Source: Mycobacterium sp. D16Q13 (lineage in GTDB: Bacteria > Actinomycetota > Actinomycetes > Mycobacteriales > Mycobacteriaceae). Taken from it: DNA of 64,000 nt. Below, piece after piece: positions 53,886 to 63,415 of this stretch (its first letter is position 1; the number at the start of each line of letters is the position of its first letter). A model generated the notes under the pieces. The model had not been told where the DNA came from. It did no database searches and worked only from the letters and a program-made list of their open reading frames with translations. The translations under genes were made by a program, and so were the position numbers. The DNA lies in contig NZ_MAEW01000010.1 of assembly GCF_002013375.1 (NCBI RefSeq), positions 335,179-399,178 on the forward strand, written 5' to 3'.

Positions 53886-54200
53886 ATGAAGAAGTACATC
53901 ATCACCGGAACCGCCGCCGCCGCTCTCGCGCTCGCGCCCCTCGGCTTCGCCCTGGGCACCGCGTCCGCCCAGACCGACAGCTCAAACGCCCAGCAGACCG
54001 TCAGCGAGCTTCAGGCACAGGGATACAACGTGATTGTCAGCAAGACCGGTTCCAAGGCCCTCACTCAGTGCACCGCCAGCAGCGTGCGCCCCGGACAGAC
54101 CACCACTCGGTCCGATTACGGCCTGCCGAGCAACAAGCGTCCGGGCGTCTTCACCACCACCACGACCACCAAGACCATGTACGTGGATGTGACCTGCTGA
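53886..54200 (+). CDS. Small secreted mycobacterial protein of unknown function
   Basis: 104 residues with AGGAG upstream. A signal peptide ends around GTASAQ. The mature part is short and polar, with two cysteines (LTQCTAS and the final VDVTC) that could bridge. A Thr-rich stretch (TTTTTTKTMYVDV) precedes the C terminus. It looks like one of the small secreted mycobacterial families without known function. It is divergent from the two-component genes and could be their target. Confidence 0.8.
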   Translation: MKKYIITGTAAAALALAPLGFALGTASAQTDSSNAQQTVSELQAQGYNVIVSKTGSKALTQCTASSVRPGQTTTRSDYGLPSNKRPGVFTTTTTTKTMYVDVTC

Positions 54201-54395
54201 TTTAGCGCCGATACCGACTGCATACCAACCTCGTCCCATTTGATGCCGATTCAGACACGGGTGGGTAACGGCCCTCGCCATCCACACAGCCGCCATAAGA
54301 GACTGCGAATGCGACGGGTCTCATGCTGCCCGCGATGCAGAACGAAACTGTCGGAGCGCTGGGGCCAAACGGCTTCTGGTGGAGGAGGAGATTCC

Positions 54396-55604
54396 GTGAG
54401 TGCGCCCAACGATTCCCCGGCGGACGGCTCCGAGGAGGAGATCCTCGACCGGACCGGACCCATCATCCCCATCAAGCTCGGTGCACACGCCAAACGACAG
54501 CGCGCGGAGGCTGCGGCACAGCAGCCCGAATTGCGGCCTCTGCCGCCGCCCGTGCAACTGCCACCCCGCGGCCCGCTGTCCATCGTGGACGCCGTGCCGC
54601 CTCACGATCCGCGCGTCGATCTCCCCCCGGCGATCGGCGACGCATTGGGCGCCCAGCTCCGCTCGGAAATGCTGCCCCCGCCACGGCGGCCCGCATCGGT
54701 GGGTTGGCGTAAGTGGGTGTACCGCGGAAGCTTTGGCGTCATCAATCCCGGCGAGTCCCGCGAGGAGGCCGAACTTCGCGAGCTCACCGCCGTGGTGCGC
54801 ACCCCCTGGCGAGGCATCCACTCCCTGGCGGTTCTGGGCGGCAACGGCGGCGTCGGCAAGACGATGATGACCGCCGCCCTCGGTTCTGTGCTGTCCGAGC
54901 TGCGCCGCAAGGACATGGTGCTGGCCACCGATGCCGATCCGGGCCAGTCGGCCAACCTGGCGTCGTGGATCGACCCGTCCGCTTCGTCCACCTTCACCGA
55001 TGTGCTGGCACAAAACGAGCCCGAGCGCAACTTCGATCTGCGCTTCTTCGTCGGTCAGAACTCCGAGACCGGGCTGGATGTGCTTGCCGCCAACGGACAT
55101 TCGGTGCGCCCCCGGGGAGAACTCAACTCCGAGGTCTACACCCAGGTGCACGATCGGCTGCAACGGCTCTACAGCCTGCTCATCACCGATACCGGCGTGG
55201 ACTTCTGGCATCCGGTCATGCCGGGCGTGCTGCGGTGCGCCAATGGTGTGGTGCTCGTGGCGGCGGCCACGCCGGTCGGCGCCGAGGGTGCGGTCCGGGC
55301 GATTGAGTGGCTTATCTCCGAGGGCTACGAGTACCTGATCCCCCGCATGGTGGTGGTGATCAACCATGTCCGTGGCTACGACAGTCGCGAAGATCGCAGG
55401 AACTCCGAGCGTCTGGTGGCGGCCATGGTCGCCCGGTTCCACCGCTGGATCTCGCCGAACCACATTGTCGCCGTTCCGTATGACCCGCACATCGCGACCG
55501 CGGGCCCGCTGGACATCCAGCAGCTGCAGCCGGAGACCTGGCATGGGCTGCTGACGGCCGCGGCGTCGGTCTCCGCCGGCCTGGCAAGTGCCTGGAGCGT
55601 CTAA
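54396..55604 (+). CDS. MinD/ParA-like ATPase with proline-rich N terminus (ESX-associated type)
   Basis: 402 residues from GTG 54396, five bases after GGAGGAGGAG; the longer frame from 54240 lacks a site. The first 100 residues are proline- and charge-rich and probably disordered. The ATPase core has the deviant Walker A GGNGGVGKTMM (148-158), followed by LATDADPGQSANLASWI and LITDTGVDF. Such MinD-like proteins (for example EspI and Rv3860) accompany type VII secretion loci, but no ESX gene is in the window. It overlaps the convergent SDR by 4 bp. Confidence 0.85.
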   Translation: MSAPNDSPADGSEEEILDRTGPIIPIKLGAHAKRQRAEAAAQQPELRPLPPPVQLPPRGPLSIVDAVPPHDPRVDLPPAIGDALGAQLRSEMLPPPRRPASVGWRKWVYRGSFGVINPGESREEAELRELTAVVRTPWRGIHSLAVLGGNGGVGKTMMTAALGSVLSELRRKDMVLATDADPGQSANLASWIDPSASSTFTDVLAQNEPERNFDLRFFVGQNSETGLDVLAANGHSVRPRGELNSEVYTQVHDRLQRLYSLLITDTGVDFWHPVMPGVLRCANGVVLVAAATPVGAEGAVRAIEWLISEGYEYLIPRMVVVINHVRGYDSREDRRNSERLVAAMVARFHRWISPNHIVAVPYDPHIATAGPLDIQQLQPETWHGLLTAAASVSAGLASAWSV

Positions 55605-56362
55605 CGCAGCGAATAGCCGCCGTCGGTATACAGCGTTGAGCCGGTAGTGCCGGTGTTCAGCAGCAGGTAGACGGCGGCCTGGGCGACTTCGTCCTCCGTG
55701 ACGGCCCGGCCCACCGTGGATGTTGCCGCGATATGTTCAAACGCCTGACGGCGCACCTCGGGCGCGCGCTGGTTCCATAGGTGCCCGTCCACGGTGCCCG
55801 GCGAGAGCGCATTGACCCGGATCGGGGCCAGCTCCTGGGCTAACCCCCGGGCCAGGCCCTCGATGGCCGCGTTGGCCGCGACATATGCCGGTGCGTTTCC
55901 GGCGGGACGAACACTGGCCGCCCCCGACATCAACACCACCGAGGCATCCTCGGCAAGCTTCGGCACAGCCGTCTTGACCACCCGGTACTGTCCCCAAAAC
56001 TTCGACTCGAACGGTGTCGCGGCCGCCTCGATGGACAGCTCGGAGATCGAACCGGTGACGTAGGTCGCGGCGGTAGTGAACAACCCGTGCGCTCTGTCGA
56101 TATCCGTGAAGAACTCGTCGATGCTCGCCTGCTCCGACGTGTCGACCAGATGCCAGCGCGCTCGTGGCCCGAGCTCGCGAGCCGCGGCGGCGAGGGTCGC
56201 GGCGGTGCGCCCGCCCAAGACGACCTCGCCGCCCGCCGCAGTCACCAACCCGGCCACACGGCGCCCGATGCCGGTTCCCCCACCGATCAGGACCACGGTG
56301 CGTTCGGCGAACGCCGTCTCAGACAAGAAGCCGGTCACCGGTGCGAAGTTACCCGGCGGCAC
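55601..56362 (-). CDS. SDR-fold protein lacking the catalytic lysine
   Basis: 253 residues. The nucleotide motif GGGTGIG (27-33) is intact and the closing TGSTLYTDGGYSLR is normal for an SDR. The active-site motif reads Y160-V-A-A-N164, with asparagine where nearly all SDRs have lysine, and the usual NAG motif is altered to TTAATYV. It may be a binding protein, a regulator or an enzyme with a different mechanism. It converges with the MinD-like gene. Confidence 0.85.
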   Translation of the reverse strand: MPPGNFAPVTGFLSETAFAERTVVLIGGGTGIGRRVAGLVTAAGGEVVLGGRTAATLAAAARELGPRARWHLVDTSEQASIDEFFTDIDRAHGLFTTAATYVTGSISELSIEAAATPFESKFWGQYRVVKTAVPKLAEDASVVLMSGAASVRPAGNAPAYVAANAAIEGLARGLAQELAPIRVNALSPGTVDGHLWNQRAPEVRRQAFEHIAATSTVGRAVTEDEVAQAAVYLLLNTGTTGSTLYTDGGYSLR

Positions 56363-56439
56363 ATATCGGATCCCGCCTTCAGCGCCACCGGATTTGAATC
56401 ACTATTGACTTCTGCTCCCCCGGGTAGCAACAATCAGCA

Positions 56440-56467
56440 ATATCTGCGAACAACTGTGAGCAGATAT
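56440..56467. promoter_or_regulatory. Inverted repeat upstream of the carotenoid oxygenase gene
   Basis: ATATCTGC-N12-GCAGATAT, perfect 8-bp arms, ending 34 bp before the ATG at 56502. Possible operator; the regulator is unknown. It also argues against the in-frame ATG at 56466, which lies inside the repeat. Confidence 0.5.
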
Positions 56468-56501
56468 GCATGGCCCCGTTTCTCAGCCCGAGGAGCTCAC
56501 G

Positions 56502-57926
56502 ATGACCCTTGCCAACAGCCGTGTGGCCGACGCCCTCACGATGTACCTGCCAGCGCAGGAAACGCCCGGCGAGATGGCGCTACCACTGATCGGCTCGGTG
56601 CCGCACGAGCTCCGGGGCACCCTCTATCGCAATGGCCCGGCCGATTGGGACCACGGCGGTTTCCGCGCCGACCACCCGTTCGACGGTGACGGACTGATCG
56701 TGAAGTTCACGATCACCGACGGTGCGGTCCGCTTTCGCTCACGCTTCGTCGATACACCGAAACGGCGCAAGGAGGCGCGCGGCCGGGGTGCGGATATCCG
56801 CGGTGTGTACACGCAAGGAAAACACCTGTGGGACAACGTGGGACGACAGCCGGCCGATGCCGCGAACACTCATGCCGTCGTCCACGCCGACCGACTGCTG
56901 GCGCTCAGCGACGCCGGCCGGCCCTGGGCGATCGACCCGGGCGACCTGAGCACGATCGGGCCCTGCACATTCGAGGGACGGCTGCCGCGATTCTCCCGGT
57001 TCTCACCGCATCCGCGCATCGATCCGGACACCGGCGAGCTGTTCAACTTCGGGCTGGATGTATCGCCCTCGCTGACGGGCCCCGCCCTCGCATGCCTCCG
57101 GTGTTTCCGGATTGACGCGAACGGGACACTGACACAGATCGCCAAGGTTCCCACCGGCCACATCTACATTCAGCACGACTTTGCCATCACCCCAACATAT
57201 TTGGTGTTCGCACTGGCACCCATCACCGTCGACCCCGTGCGCGCCGCATTCGCGGGCCTGGGCTTCGCAGCCCTGGGTGACAGCGCGGACTACCGGCCCG
57301 AACAAGGCATGAGGATCGTTTTGGTCCCGCGTGACGGGGGCCCGCCCCGCACCGTTGAATGTGACCCTCTGGTCTACGTCCACGTCGACAATGCCTACGA
57401 GGACCGTGGCGACGTCGTGCTGGATATCGTGCGCCACCAGGATTTCGACTTCCTCACCGCCGGACTGAAGCAATTCCGCACCCAGGTGCCCACACTGGGC
57501 TGGCCGACACGACTGCGCATCACCCCGGCGGGAACTGTGCACATCACCGATTACCCCACCGCCCCAGCCGAGTTCCCTACCCACGATGAACGGCGCACCG
57601 GGCACGAGCACCGCTATACCTATCTGTCCGCGCAGACCCGGGCCGACGAGAACGCGATCGTCAAGCTCGATCGCGCGAACGACACCCAACGTCACCACAC
57701 GTTCGCGCCCGGCCTCGTCGCGGGCGAGCCTCTCTTCGTCCCACGGTCGCACTCCTCCGGTGAAGACGAAGGCTGGATACTCGCCGTCGTCTACAACAGC
57801 GGTGAGCACCGGACAGAGCTACATATTCTCGACGCTCACGCCATCGAAGACCCCGCCCTCGCCATCGCGATCCTGCCGGGCCACCACTTTCCCGGATTCC
57901 ACGGCAGTTTCACCGACAGAATCTAG
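56502..57926 (+). CDS. Carotenoid cleavage oxygenase family protein
   Basis: 474 residues from ATG 56502, with GAGGAG upstream. The four iron-binding histidines are recognisable in NTHAVVHAD, IQHDFAIT, YVHVDNAY or the nearby HP-containing segment, and FPGFHGSF near the C terminus. The N-terminal LRGTLYRNGPADWDHGGFRA and FDGDGLIVKF are family landmarks. It cleaves a double bond of a carotenoid, apocarotenoid or stilbene with O2. It lies 45 bp upstream of hrpA on the same strand. The substrate is unknown. Confidence 0.9.
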   Translation: MTLANSRVADALTMYLPAQETPGEMALPLIGSVPHELRGTLYRNGPADWDHGGFRADHPFDGDGLIVKFTITDGAVRFRSRFVDTPKRRKEARGRGADIRGVYTQGKHLWDNVGRQPADAANTHAVVHADRLLALSDAGRPWAIDPGDLSTIGPCTFEGRLPRFSRFSPHPRIDPDTGELFNFGLDVSPSLTGPALACLRCFRIDANGTLTQIAKVPTGHIYIQHDFAITPTYLVFALAPITVDPVRAAFAGLGFAALGDSADYRPEQGMRIVLVPRDGGPPRTVECDPLVYVHVDNAYEDRGDVVLDIVRHQDFDFLTAGLKQFRTQVPTLGWPTRLRITPAGTVHITDYPTAPAEFPTHDERRTGHEHRYTYLSAQTRADENAIVKLDRANDTQRHHTFAPGLVAGEPLFVPRSHSSGEDEGWILAVVYNSGEHRTELHILDAHAIEDPALAIAILPGHHFPGFHGSFTDRI

Positions 57927-57971
57927 AGGCGACCAGCGGGACCCTTCCTCACGCGCCCTATCCTTGTCCGA

Positions 57972-60900
57972 GTGTCCGAATTGTCCCGTCCCGCGTTGCG
58001 CGCGCGCCTCGACGGACTGACCATTCGCGACGCGTCTCGCCTCGGGCGCCGTCTGAAGAATCAGCGTGACGCCCACCCGGACGCCTTGGCGAAACTCGCC
58101 GAACAGTTCGTGGCCGCAGAGGCCCTGGTCGCCACCCGGACCGCCGCGATCCCCGTCATCACGTACCCGGACCTGCCCGTAAGTGCGCATCGAGAAGAAC
58201 TCGCCCGCGCGATCTCCACGCATCAGGTTGTCGTCGTCGCCGGCGCGACCGGGTCGGGGAAGACCACGCAGCTTCCCAAGATCTGCCTGGAGCTGGGCCG
58301 AGGAATCCGCGGCACCATCGGCCACACCCAGCCGCGCCGGCTGGCGGCGCGCACCGTCGCCGAGCGCATCGCCGAGGAGCTGGGGACCCCGCTCGGTGAG
58401 ACTGTGGGCTACACCGTCAGATTCACCGATCACGCCAGCGATCGCACCCTCGTCAAGCTGATGACCGACGGCATCCTGCTCGCAGAGATCCAGCGCGACC
58501 GGCGACTGCTCCGTTACGACACACTCATCCTCGATGAGGCACACGAGCGCAGCCTCAACATTGATTTCCTGCTCGGCTATCTGCGCGAACTGCTGCCAAG
58601 TCGGCCTGACCTTAAGGTCATCGTCACCTCGGCAACCATTGAGCCCCAGCGCTTTTCGGCACATTTTGGAGGCGCACCCATCGTCGAAGTCTCCGGACGG
58701 ACCTACCCTGTCGAGATTCGGTACCGGCCACTGGAAGTCCCCGTACCCGGCGACTCCCGTGCCAAGGCTGACGACGAACCCGATGACCCCGACCACGAGA
58801 TCGTCCGCACCGAGATACGCGACCAGACCGAGGCCATCGCCGACGCCGTCCGTGAGCTGGAGAGCGAGCCTCCCGGGGACGTGCTGGTGTTCCTGTCCGG
58901 CGAGCGTGAGATCCGCGACACCGCCGAGACCCTGCGCGGCGCCTTTCGCAACACTGAGGTACTTCCGCTGTACGCGCGGCTGCCAACAGCCGAGCAACAC
59001 AAGGTCTTTCAGCCTCACACCGGTCGGCGCGTGGTACTGGCCACCAATGTCGCCGAAACCTCGCTGACCGTTCCCGGCATCCGGTATGTCATCGACCCCG
59101 GCACCGCACGCATCTCCCGCTACAGCCGGCGCACCAAGGTGCAGCGCCTACCCATCGAACCCATCTCGCAGGCGTCGGCCGCGCAACGGTCCGGCCGGTC
59201 CGGACGGACCGCGCCCGGCGTGTGCATCCGGCTGTACTCCGAGCAGGATTTTGAGGCTCGGCCCCGCTACACCGATCCGGAGATCCTGCGGACCAACCTT
59301 GCCGCCGTCATTCTGCAGATGGCAGCCCTACAGCTCGGCGACATCGAGAACTTCCCCTTCCTGGATCCGCCCGACAAACGCAGCATCCGCGACGGTGTGC
59401 AACTGCTGCAAGAACTGGGCGCCTTCGACACCGAGGACACCATCACCGAACTGGGCCGCCGGCTCGCGCGCCTACCCCTCGATCCCCGTATCGGGCGGAT
59501 GATTCTGCAAGCCGATGCCGAAGGCTGCGTCGAGGAGATCCTAGTGCTCGCGGCGGCCCTGTCGATTCCCGATCCGCGTGAACGTCCGGCCGACCGCGAG
59601 GACACCGCACGGCAAAAACATGCGCGGTTCTCCGACGACCATTCCGACTTCAGCGCCTACCTGAACCTCTGGCGGTACATCCAGGATCAACGAAGCCAGC
59701 TCTCCGGCAGCGCGTTTCGGCGTATGTGCCGAGATGAGTTTCTGCATTACCTGCGGATCCGGGAATGGCAGGATTTGGTGGGCCAGTTGCGCAGCATCGC
59801 GCGCGACCTCGGCATTCGCGAGTCGGGGGAGCAAGCCGACCCGGCTCTTGTCCACGCTGCGCTGATCGCCGGCCTGTTGTCGCACATCGGTTTACGCGAG
59901 GGCGACACCCGCGACTACTCCGGCGCACGTAACACCAAGTTCGTGTTGGCTCCTGGTTCGGTGCTCACCAAGAAGCCTCCACGGTGGGTGGTCGTCGCCG
60001 ACCTGGTCGAGACCAGCCGATTGTTCGGCCGCGTCGCGGCACGCATCGAGCCGCAATCGGTCGAGCGAATCGCCGGGGATCTGGTGCAACGCGCGTACAG
60101 CGAGCCGCACTGGGACGCCGAGCGCGGCTCGGTGATGGCCTTCGAGCGGGTCACGTTGTACGGGCTGCCCCTGGTGCCCCGCCGCCGCGTGGGTTACGCA
60201 CAGGTCGATCCGGAGCTGGCCCGCGAATTGTTCATCAGGCACGCCCTCGTGGAGGGCGACTGGCAGAGCAAGCACCATTTCCTACGAGACAACGCGCGCT
60301 TGCTGGAAGAGCTGTCCGAGCTCGAAGACAAGGCCCGGCGCCGCGACCTGCTGGTGGGCGATGACGAGATCTTCGCGCTCTACGCTGCCCGTATTCCCAC
60401 GGATGCGGTGTCCGCCAGGCACTTTGACGCCTGGTGGCGCAAGCAACGACACAAGACGCCGGATCTGCTGACCTTCACCCGCAACGATCTGCTGCGCGGC
60501 GAGGACGCGGCCACCGACATGCCCGACACCTGGCGAGCGGGCGACGTGGCGCTGCCGGTCAGCTATCGATTCGAACCGGGTGCGGCCGACGACGGTGTGT
60601 CCGTGCACATCCCGGTGGAAGTTCTTGCCCGCCTTGGCGGTGATGAATTTGCCTGGCATGTACCGGCTTTGCGCGAAGAGCTGATCACCGCCCTTATCCG
60701 CTCGCTGCCCAAGGACCTGCGCCGCAACTTCGTCCCCGCACCCGACACCGCCCGCGCGGTGCTCGAAAGCCTCGAACCCGGTGCCGAACCGCTGGTATAC
60801 GCATTGGGGCGCGAGCTGCATCGGCTTACCGGCATTCGCGTACCCACCGATGCGTTCGACCTGGACAAAGTGCCCCCGCACCTCCGGGTGACGTTCATCG

Positions 60901-61874
60901 TCGAGTCCGCCGACGGCTCCGAGGTAGCACGCGACAAGAATCTCGAAGCATTGCAACAGCAGCTCGCGGGTTCCACCCGCCAGGCCGTGGCGGCCGTAGT
61001 GGCGGGCGAATGGGAACGCCGCGGCCTACGCGGCTGGCCCGAGGATCTGGCCGAATTACCCCGCACGGTGGAACAAGTCAGCGGCGCACACACCGTGCGC
61101 GGATACCCGGCCCTGGTGGATACGGGAACCGCTGTGGACATCCACGTGTTCGCCACCGCCTCCGAGCAGCGGGCAGCCATGGCCGTGGGCACCCGACGCC
61201 TGCTGCGGCTCTCCATTCCGTCACCTATGAAAACCGTTGAAAGAGGCCTAGACCCGCGATCCAAGCTGATGCTCTCCTCAAATCCGGATGGCTCGCTGGC
61301 GGCACTGCTCGATGATTGCGCCGACGCAGCAGTCGATCTGCTGGCCCCCGCACCGGTATGGACCCGGGCGGAGTTCAGCGCACTTCGAGACCGCGCCGCC
61401 CAGAATCTGGCGGCGACCACGCTCGATATCGTGCGCCGTGCCGAGAAGGTGGTCGCGGCCTGGAGCGAGGTACAGGTGGCGCTGCCCACCAACGCGCCTG
61501 CGGTGCAAGCCGATGCGATCGCCGACATGCGCGACCAACTTGCCAGGCTGCTCGAGGGCGGGTTCGTCGCGGCCACCGGCGCGGCGCGCCTGACAGACCT
61601 GGCACGCTACGTCACCGCGATCGGGAATCGACTAGAGCGCCTACCGCAGGGCGTGGAAGCCGACCGGGAGCGCATGCAACGCGTGCATGCCGTCGAAGAC
61701 ACCTACGACGACCTACTGCGCGATCTGCCAGCCGGGCGCGCGGACGATCCCGACGTCAGGGACATCGCGTGGTTCATCGAAGAGCTGCGCGTGAGCCTCT
61801 GGGCCCAGCAGCTCGGCACCGCACGTGCGGTCAGCGAGCAACGAATTCTCAAGGCCATCAACGCCGCTCGGTGA
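57972..61874 (+). CDS. hrpA: ATP-dependent RNA helicase HrpA (DEAH box)
   Basis: 1300 residues, the normal HrpA length. Walker A GATGSGKTTQLP (91-102), DEAH box D188-E-A-H191 (LILDEAHERS), motif III SAT, and motif VI QRSGRSGRTAPG. After the helicase core come the HA2/OB regions and the long C-terminal DUF3418 domain found only in HrpA. It unwinds RNA, and in E. coli it helps rescue stalled ribosomes or process mRNA. The start is GTG 57972. The large opposing frame is a shadow. Confidence 0.95.
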   Translation: MSELSRPALRARLDGLTIRDASRLGRRLKNQRDAHPDALAKLAEQFVAAEALVATRTAAIPVITYPDLPVSAHREELARAISTHQVVVVAGATGSGKTTQLPKICLELGRGIRGTIGHTQPRRLAARTVAERIAEELGTPLGETVGYTVRFTDHASDRTLVKLMTDGILLAEIQRDRRLLRYDTLILDEAHERSLNIDFLLGYLRELLPSRPDLKVIVTSATIEPQRFSAHFGGAPIVEVSGRTYPVEIRYRPLEVPVPGDSRAKADDEPDDPDHEIVRTEIRDQTEAIADAVRELESEPPGDVLVFLSGEREIRDTAETLRGAFRNTEVLPLYARLPTAEQHKVFQPHTGRRVVLATNVAETSLTVPGIRYVIDPGTARISRYSRRTKVQRLPIEPISQASAAQRSGRSGRTAPGVCIRLYSEQDFEARPRYTDPEILRTNLAAVILQMAALQLGDIENFPFLDPPDKRSIRDGVQLLQELGAFDTEDTITELGRRLARLPLDPRIGRMILQADAEGCVEEILVLAAALSIPDPRERPADREDTARQKHARFSDDHSDFSAYLNLWRYIQDQRSQLSGSAFRRMCRDEFLHYLRIREWQDLVGQLRSIARDLGIRESGEQADPALVHAALIAGLLSHIGLREGDTRDYSGARNTKFVLAPGSVLTKKPPRWVVVADLVETSRLFGRVAARIEPQSVERIAGDLVQRAYSEPHWDAERGSVMAFERVTLYGLPLVPRRRVGYAQVDPELARELFIRHALVEGDWQSKHHFLRDNARLLEELSELEDKARRRDLLVGDDEIFALYAARIPTDAVSARHFDAWWRKQRHKTPDLLTFTRNDLLRGEDAATDMPDTWRAGDVALPVSYRFEPGAADDGVSVHIPVEVLARLGGDEFAWHVPALREELITALIRSLPKDLRRNFVPAPDTARAVLESLEPGAEPLVYALGRELHRLTGIRVPTDAFDLDKVPPHLRVTFIVESADGSEVARDKNLEALQQQLAGSTRQAVAAVVAGEWERRGLRGWPEDLAELPRTVEQVSGAHTVRGYPALVDTGTAVDIHVFATASEQRAAMAVGTRRLLRLSIPSPMKTVERGLDPRSKLMLSSNPDGSLAALLDDCADAAVDLLAPAPVWTRAEFSALRDRAAQNLAATTLDIVRRAEKVVAAWSEVQVALPTNAPAVQADAIADMRDQLARLLEGGFVAATGAARLTDLARYVTAIGNRLERLPQGVEADRERMQRVHAVEDTYDDLLRDLPAGRADDPDVRDIAWFIEELRVSLWAQQLGTARAVSEQRILKAINAAR

Positions 61875-61914
61875 GCGTCCGCGACGCTTCGAATGGCGAC
61901 TTATAGTGACTTCG

Positions 61915-62799
61915 ATGGAGCTGCGTCATATCCGGTACCTGCTCGCTGTTGCCGATCATGCGAATTTCACCCGTGCGGCCGAGGCGCTGCACATCTCCCA
62001 GCCGACTCTGTCGCAGCAGATCAAGCAACTCGAGCGCACACTCGGGGTGGTGCTGCTCGATCGGTCGGGCCGCACGGTTCGGCTGACGGACGCGGGTGAG
62101 GCGTACGCGCAGCACGCGCGGCTCGCGCTGCGAGATCTCGACGCGGGCGAACGCGCGGTCCACGACGTGCAGGACCTGTCGCGCGGACACCTGCGGATCG
62201 CCATGACACCGACCTTCACCACGTACTTCATCGGTCCGCTGGTACACAGGTTCCGCACCGCACACCCCGGCATCACACTTACTGTGCGAGAGACCACCCA
62301 GGAACGTATCGAGGCCGACCTGCTGGCCGATCGGCTCGACCTCGGGATCGCCTTCGCGGGGCCCCATCCCGCGGGGATCGATCACGTCGCGCTGTTCACC
62401 GAGACGCTGCGACTGGTGGTCGGCTCGGATCACCGACTAGCGGCAAAACCTGAATCGCTGCCGGTGGGCCGGCTCGCTCACGAAGCACTGGGGCTCCTCA
62501 GCGCGGATTTCGCGACACGGCAGGACATCGACACCTACTTCGCGGGCCTCGGGGTCGCGCCCCACGTCGCGGTCGAGGCCAATTCGATTAGCGCGCTACT
62601 GGAATTCGTCAGGCGTGGGTCGCTGGCCACCGTGCTTCCCGATGCGATCGCGCGCGAACACTCGGACCTGCATCTGGTGTCACTGGACCCGCCGTTGCCC
62701 ACCCGAACCGTCGAGCTGTTGCGACGCAACACCGCCTATCACTCCGCCGCGGCGCGCGCGTTCACTGAGTGCGTCCACGCGGCAGCCCAACAGCACTGA
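61915..62799 (+). CDS. cynR: LysR-family regulator, CynR-like
   Basis: 294 residues from ATG 61915; the frame opening at 61825 is still inside hrpA. The HTH is typical (FTRAAEALHISQPTLSQQIK). The effector domain contains HLRIAMTPTFTTYFIGPLVH and DLGIAFAGPHP, as in CynR. CynR activates cyanase genes in response to cyanate. Here it is upstream and in the same direction as cynS, not divergent as in E. coli. LysR-type sites lie between the two genes. Confidence 0.9.
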   Translation: MELRHIRYLLAVADHANFTRAAEALHISQPTLSQQIKQLERTLGVVLLDRSGRTVRLTDAGEAYAQHARLALRDLDAGERAVHDVQDLSRGHLRIAMTPTFTTYFIGPLVHRFRTAHPGITLTVRETTQERIEADLLADRLDLGIAFAGPHPAGIDHVALFTETLRLVVGSDHRLAAKPESLPVGRLAHEALGLLSADFATRQDIDTYFAGLGVAPHVAVEANSISALLEFVRRGSLATVLPDAIAREHSDLHLVSLDPPLPTRTVELLRRNTAYHSAAARAFTECVHAAAQQH

Positions 62800-62806
62800 C
62801 CCCCAA

Positions 62807-62831
62807 CAACTATTCGTATTGTCGATAGTTG
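62807..62831 (+). promoter_or_regulatory. LysR-type (CynR) binding site upstream of cynS
   Basis: CAACTAT-N11-ATAGTTG, perfect 7-bp arms; the inner T-N11-A spacing is the LysR-family consensus. It lies 8 bp after the cynR stop and about 77 bp upstream of the cynS ATG, the usual place for an activator site. Confidence 0.65.
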
Positions 62832-62837
62832 CCATTG

Positions 62838-62849
62838 AATACAAGTATT
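62838..62849 (+). promoter_or_regulatory. Second inverted repeat in the cynS promoter region
   Basis: AATAC-AA-GTATT, a short palindrome seven bases downstream of the CynR site. LysR activators often contact a second site next to the promoter, and this could be it. Too short to be certain. Confidence 0.35.
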
Positions 62850-62907
62850 GGACTCTATAGCGCCAGGTGACGCAGGCTGGAGTTACCAACGGAGAGGAAT
62901 GACGCAC

Positions 62908-63378
62908 ATGGTGCACGCACAATTCGATCCCACCAGTCGCGAAGAACTGGCCATCGCCGCAGTCGAGGCCAAGACTGCCAAGGATCTCACCTGGCAGCAG
63001 ATCGCCGACACCGCCGGATACTCGCCGGCCTTCGTCACCGCCGCCGTGCTGGGTCAGCATCCACTACCGAAACAGGCCGCCGATGCGGTCGCCGACCTCC
63101 TCGGCCTCGACGACGGGGCGGCCGCACTGTTACAGACCATCCCCACCCGCGGCTCCATCCCCGGTGGAATTCCGACCGATCCGACGATCTATCGCTTTTA
63201 CGAGATGCTCCAGGTGTATGGCACCACACTGAAGGCGCTGGTCCACGAACAGTTCGGGGACGGCATCATCAGCGCCATCAACTTCAGACTCGACGTGCAG
63301 AAGGTTCCCGACCCCGAGGGCGGACACCGTGCGGTGATCACCCTGGACGGCAAGTATCTGCCCACCGTTCCGTTCTGA
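62908..63378 (+). CDS. cynS: Cyanate hydratase (cyanase)
   Basis: 156 residues from ATG 62908, the exact E. coli length. With this start the catalytic residues fall at R96, E99 and S122 ([20 protein letters not shown], then [10 protein letters not shown]), the same numbers as in E. coli. An in-frame ATG at 62899 sits on the ribosome binding site GGAGAGGA and is rejected. The enzyme turns cyanate and bicarbonate into ammonia and CO2. It acts as a decamer in the cytoplasm. It lies between cynR and a deaminase gene. Confidence 0.96.
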   Translation: MVHAQFDPTSREELAIAAVEAKTAKDLTWQQIADTAGYSPAFVTAAVLGQHPLPKQAADAVADLLGLDDGAAALLQTIPTRGSIPGGIPTDPTIYRFYEMLQVYGTTLKALVHEQFGDGIISAINFRLDVQKVPDPEGGHRAVITLDGKYLPTVPF

Positions 63379-63415
63379 CCGAATCCCCCATCGCCAAGCA
63401 CGCCTAAGGATCCTC

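Noticed and set aside
54321..55544. 407-codon minus-strand frame opposite the MinD-like gene
   Set aside because: The plus-strand gene has a strong ribosome binding site and a Walker A motif; the opposing frame is His/Gly/Val-rich shadow.
57819..59018. 399-codon minus-strand frame opposite hrpA
   Set aside because: hrpA is complete with all helicase motifs; the frame has no recognisable domain.
62848..62907. Longer start for cynS
   Set aside because: The extension crosses the ribosome binding site; only ATG 62908 gives the E. coli length and the R96/E99/S122 numbering.
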